This document shows positions 11,992-13,933 of a stretch of 13,933 nt of DNA, piece after piece. How positions within the stretch are numbered: the stretch's first letter is position 1; the number at the start of each line of letters is the position of its first letter. The notes below the pieces were generated by a model that saw only the letters and a program-made list of their open reading frames with translations, was not told the DNA's origin and made no database searches. The stretch is from DATDMG01 sp036518955 (GTDB lineage: Bacteria; Actinomycetota; Actinomycetes; Actinomycetales; Kineosporiaceae), in NCBI GenBank assembly GCA_036518955.1, contig DATDMG010000049.1, positions 1 to 13,933 of the forward strand, read 5' to 3'. A program made the translations under genes and the position numbers.

Positions 11992-13152
11992 TCATCCTGG
12001 CGAGGGCGCGACAGCACTTCGGGCCACGTGGTGCATGGAGACGTCCAACAGGCACCCACGCGACGCCTGCAACGCCATCGACACGGCAGCCGCGGCATGA
12101 ACACCGGCGAGAGGATCGGCAATGGCATCCCCGACGGTGACCGGCCCTTCGGGCGTCCAGGCGTGCAGGCCCGCCTCCACCGCGACGTCGTCGCCGAACC
12201 CGACGCGATCGGCTCCCGGCCCACGCCGTCCGTAGGCAGTGATGCTGGCCCAGACGGTTCCGTTCGCGACGTACTCCGCCGCGTCGATACCCAAACGGGT
12301 CAGGGCGCGCGGCCGCGAGGCTTCGAGGACGACGTCTGCCGAGGCGAGCAGGGCGAGCAGTGTCGACCGATCCGCGGTGAAGTCGAGCTGCACGACGTCG
12401 TGACCGCGATGGAGCACATCGAAGAAGGCGGGGTTGCCGAAGCGAGTACCGTCGAGCCGTGCCTTGCTCTCGACCTTGACGACCCGTGCCCCGGCCAGAC
12501 CGAGCAGCCGGGCGGCCAGCGGCCCGGCCCATAGCGCCGTCAGATCGACCACCAGCGGCGAGGAACGCCACCGCCTCGGCCCCCCGAGATGCACCTCCAC
12601 GGGTGGACGAGAGACTTCCGCCGGCTCGCTCGGGAGGGCCGGGACGGCCGCGACGGCCAGCTGGAGCTCGATGGCCCGAGCGTGGGCGACCGCTACGTCG
12701 ACCCCGCGGAGCCAATCCCCGACCGCCTGCCAGGGGTCGCCGGCGATGCGCGCCTCGATCAAGGCCGGGAGGACTTCCCGATCGTGATGCCTGCCGAGTG
12801 ACAGGCCCAGCCAGCCGTCCCTCGCCGGGAGGCAGCGGAAGGCGCCACCGGGGGAGAACGGCGCGTTGCGTCTGAATGCACTCAGCGCAGCACGTTCGCC
12901 GAGCAGCTCGACACCGGGCAGGCCGACGCCCAGATAGGCCTGGGCCACGGCCAGTGCGGCCAGCGTCGTGGACGCGGGTGAACCTGGCGCTGGCAGCGGC
13001 GGTCCATCGGGAAAGCCCGCCAGATCGGCCGCTCCGGACGACGCCCAGGCCGTCACCTCGTCGACGTCCGCGAGGTCGACGGGTCGCGACTCGACCTCGA
13101 GTACCCCGCCCAGCTGCGACATCAGGCGATGGGCGCGTTCACCAGCGTCCAT
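11992..13152 (-). CDS. Family III (CaiB/BaiF) CoA transferase with unusual domain order
   Basis: This 386-residue protein starts at the ATG 13152 (MDAGERAHRLMSQLGG), overlapping the upstream enoyl-CoA hydratase-like gene by 14 bp. The canonical CaiB core occupies the C-terminal half: VVDLTALWAGPLAARLLGLAGARVVKVESKARLDGTR, then FFDVLHRGHDVVQLDF, ADVVLEASRPRALTRLGID, VWASITAYGRRGPGADRVGFGDDVA and VGDAIADPLAGVHAA. The Asp in IADPLAG (D346) is the expected acyl-CoA-linked catalytic residue. The N-terminal half (SPGGAFRCLPARDGWLGLSL, IAGDPWQAVGDWLRG) resembles the region normally found after the catalytic core, suggesting a permuted order. The frame could also start at 13197. It probably activates an organic acid as a CoA thioester; the substrate is unknown. 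Confidence 0.85.
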   Translation of the reverse strand: MDAGERAHRLMSQLGGVLEVESRPVDLADVDEVTAWASSGAADLAGFPDGPPLPAPGSPASTTLAALAVAQAYLGVGLPGVELLGERAALSAFRRNAPFSPGGAFRCLPARDGWLGLSLGRHHDREVLPALIEARIAGDPWQAVGDWLRGVDVAVAHARAIELQLAVAAVPALPSEPAEVSRPPVEVHLGGPRRWRSSPLVVDLTALWAGPLAARLLGLAGARVVKVESKARLDGTRFGNPAFFDVLHRGHDVVQLDFTADRSTLLALLASADVVLEASRPRALTRLGIDAAEYVANGTVWASITAYGRRGPGADRVGFGDDVAVEAGLHAWTPEGPVTVGDAIADPLAGVHAAAAVSMALQASRGCLLDVSMHHVARSAVAPSPG

Positions 13153-13933
13153 CGACCAAACCCCACTCGATCGCCGCGTCGACGTCGATCCTTGCACCGG
13201 TGAAGTGCAGCCACGCGCAGCGCCAGCGGCCGATCCGGCGAGGGATGCCCACCGTCCCGCCCGCGCCCGGCACGAGGCCCATCGAGAGCTCCGGCAAGGC
13301 GATCACGGTGTCGTCGGCGGCGAGCAGACGGCCCGCGAACGACGGGATCTCGATCCCGGCACCGATGCAGTGACCGTGCAGACGGGCCTCGAGCCGCGCC
13401 GCGAGTTCGTGCGCACACAAGGCGGCGCTCCGCTGCATCCGCACCACGTGGGCCGAACTGACGTCAGTGGTGGAACCGAACTCGTCGAGGTCTCCGCCGC
13501 TGCAGAACGCCGGCCCCGCTCCGTCCCAGACGATCCGGCTGACACTGCGGTCCGTCACGGCGAACTCGAAGGCTTCGACGAGAGCATCCCGGACCTCCCG
13601 TGAGTAGGCGTTCCGCCGCCCAGGAACGTTCAGTCGCACGCGCAGTTCGTCTCCCTCTCGCCACATGACGACGGCGTCGCCGCGAGGGGCGGGCGCGGGA
13701 CGGCGGCGCCGAGCGGCGAGCCAGGCTGCGAACTCCGTGCCTGCGAGCAGCATCGAGTAGGCGGTGGACTCTGCGGCGATTCCCTCGCGCACCGGCAACC
13801 GGTCCGTGACCTCGAGGAGCCGGCGCATCGTCAACGCGGCGCGGGGCGAGCCGGTCACCGCCGTCCGGAGTTGTGCCACCGCCGCATCGACGTCCGCTAC
13901 CCGAACCCTGGTGACCCGGGTCGAGGCCACCGG
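13139..13933 (-). CDS. Enoyl-CoA hydratase/isomerase family protein, 5' end beyond window
   Basis: At least 264 codons are visible and the frame is still open at the window edge (a GTG at 13930 exists but is probably internal). From about the hundredth visible residue the crotonase fold is clear: VRLNVPGRRNAYSREVRDALVEAFEFA, the oxyanion-loop motif GPAFCSGGDLDEFG, LEARLHGHCIGAGIEIPSFAGRLLAADDTVIALPELSMGLVPGAGGTVGIPRRIG, then ALHFTG-like WLHFTGARIDVDAAIEWGLVD. The PELSMGLVPGAGG segment carries a Glu in the usual catalytic region. It is preceded by an atypical ~90-residue N-terminal region (AALTMRRLLEVTDRLPVREGIAAESTAYSMLLAGTEFAAWLA) not found in canonical crotonases. It overlaps the CoA transferase gene by 14 bp, indicating a shared operon. 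Confidence 0.85.
   Translation of the reverse strand, partial: PVASTRVTRVRVADVDAAVAQLRTAVTGSPRAALTMRRLLEVTDRLPVREGIAAESTAYSMLLAGTEFAAWLAARRRRPAPAPRGDAVVMWREGDELRVRLNVPGRRNAYSREVRDALVEAFEFAVTDRSVSRIVWDGAGPAFCSGGDLDEFGSTTDVSSAHVVRMQRSAALCAHELAARLEARLHGHCIGAGIEIPSFAGRLLAADDTVIALPELSMGLVPGAGGTVGIPRRIGRWRCAWLHFTGARIDVDAAIEWGLVDGRW

Noticed and set aside
1..13933. CRISPR array, tRNA or rRNA genes
   Set aside because: No regularly spaced repeat arrays and no tRNA-like or rRNA-like sequence were noticed by eye. A tRNAscan or covariance-model search would be decisive.

Overview
This is a very GC-rich window with strong G/C bias at third codon positions. It has the gene content of an Actinomycetota chromosome: a mycofactocin cluster, TetR-family regulators, a CaiB-type CoA transferase with an enoyl-CoA hydratase-like protein, and debris of IS21-, IS66- and IS1380-like elements. 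I cannot name the genus from sequence alone.

Left edge (about 1-1810) is a junkyard of broken genes. It holds the apparent terminus of an IS21-like element, a DsrE/F/H-like gene cut at its 3' end by that element and also frameshifted, the C-terminal part of a tyrosine-recombinase-like protein, the last ~85 residues of a histidine kinase, and the N-terminal part of an IS66-type transposase.

Centre (1815-8913) is a rearranged mycofactocin (mft) locus. On the minus strand, mftA (precursor ending in the diagnostic DGMCGVY) is followed by one continuous frame fusing MftB (peptide-binding chaperone) to MftC (radical SAM maturase), then mftD (FMN dehydrogenase) coupled by a TGATG overlap. The TetR-type regulator gene mftR lies next on the opposite strand, convergent with mftD (30-bp tail overlap) and divergent from mftE (creatininase-type peptidase). 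mftE is coupled by a second TGATG overlap to a short-chain dehydrogenase of the mycofactocin-coupled type. mftF (glycosyltransferase) is divergent from mftA. Together these would make the peptide (A), bind and modify it (B-C), release the C-terminal Val-Tyr product (E), oxidise it (D), glycosylate it (F), control expression (R), and supply a client nicotinoprotein dehydrogenase (SDR). No mftG is in the window.

Between mftF and the right-hand genes lies a decayed IS1380-type transposase (8967-9245) carrying an 11-bp tandem duplication. The right part (9359-13933) is all on the minus strand: an enoyl-CoA hydratase-like gene running off the window, an overlapping family III CoA transferase with an unusual domain order, a small ferredoxin-like-fold protein, a probable double-hotdog thioesterase, and a TetR regulator with a candidate operator. 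This resembles part of a catabolic acyl-CoA pathway whose substrate I cannot determine. No tRNA, rRNA or CRISPR array was seen.
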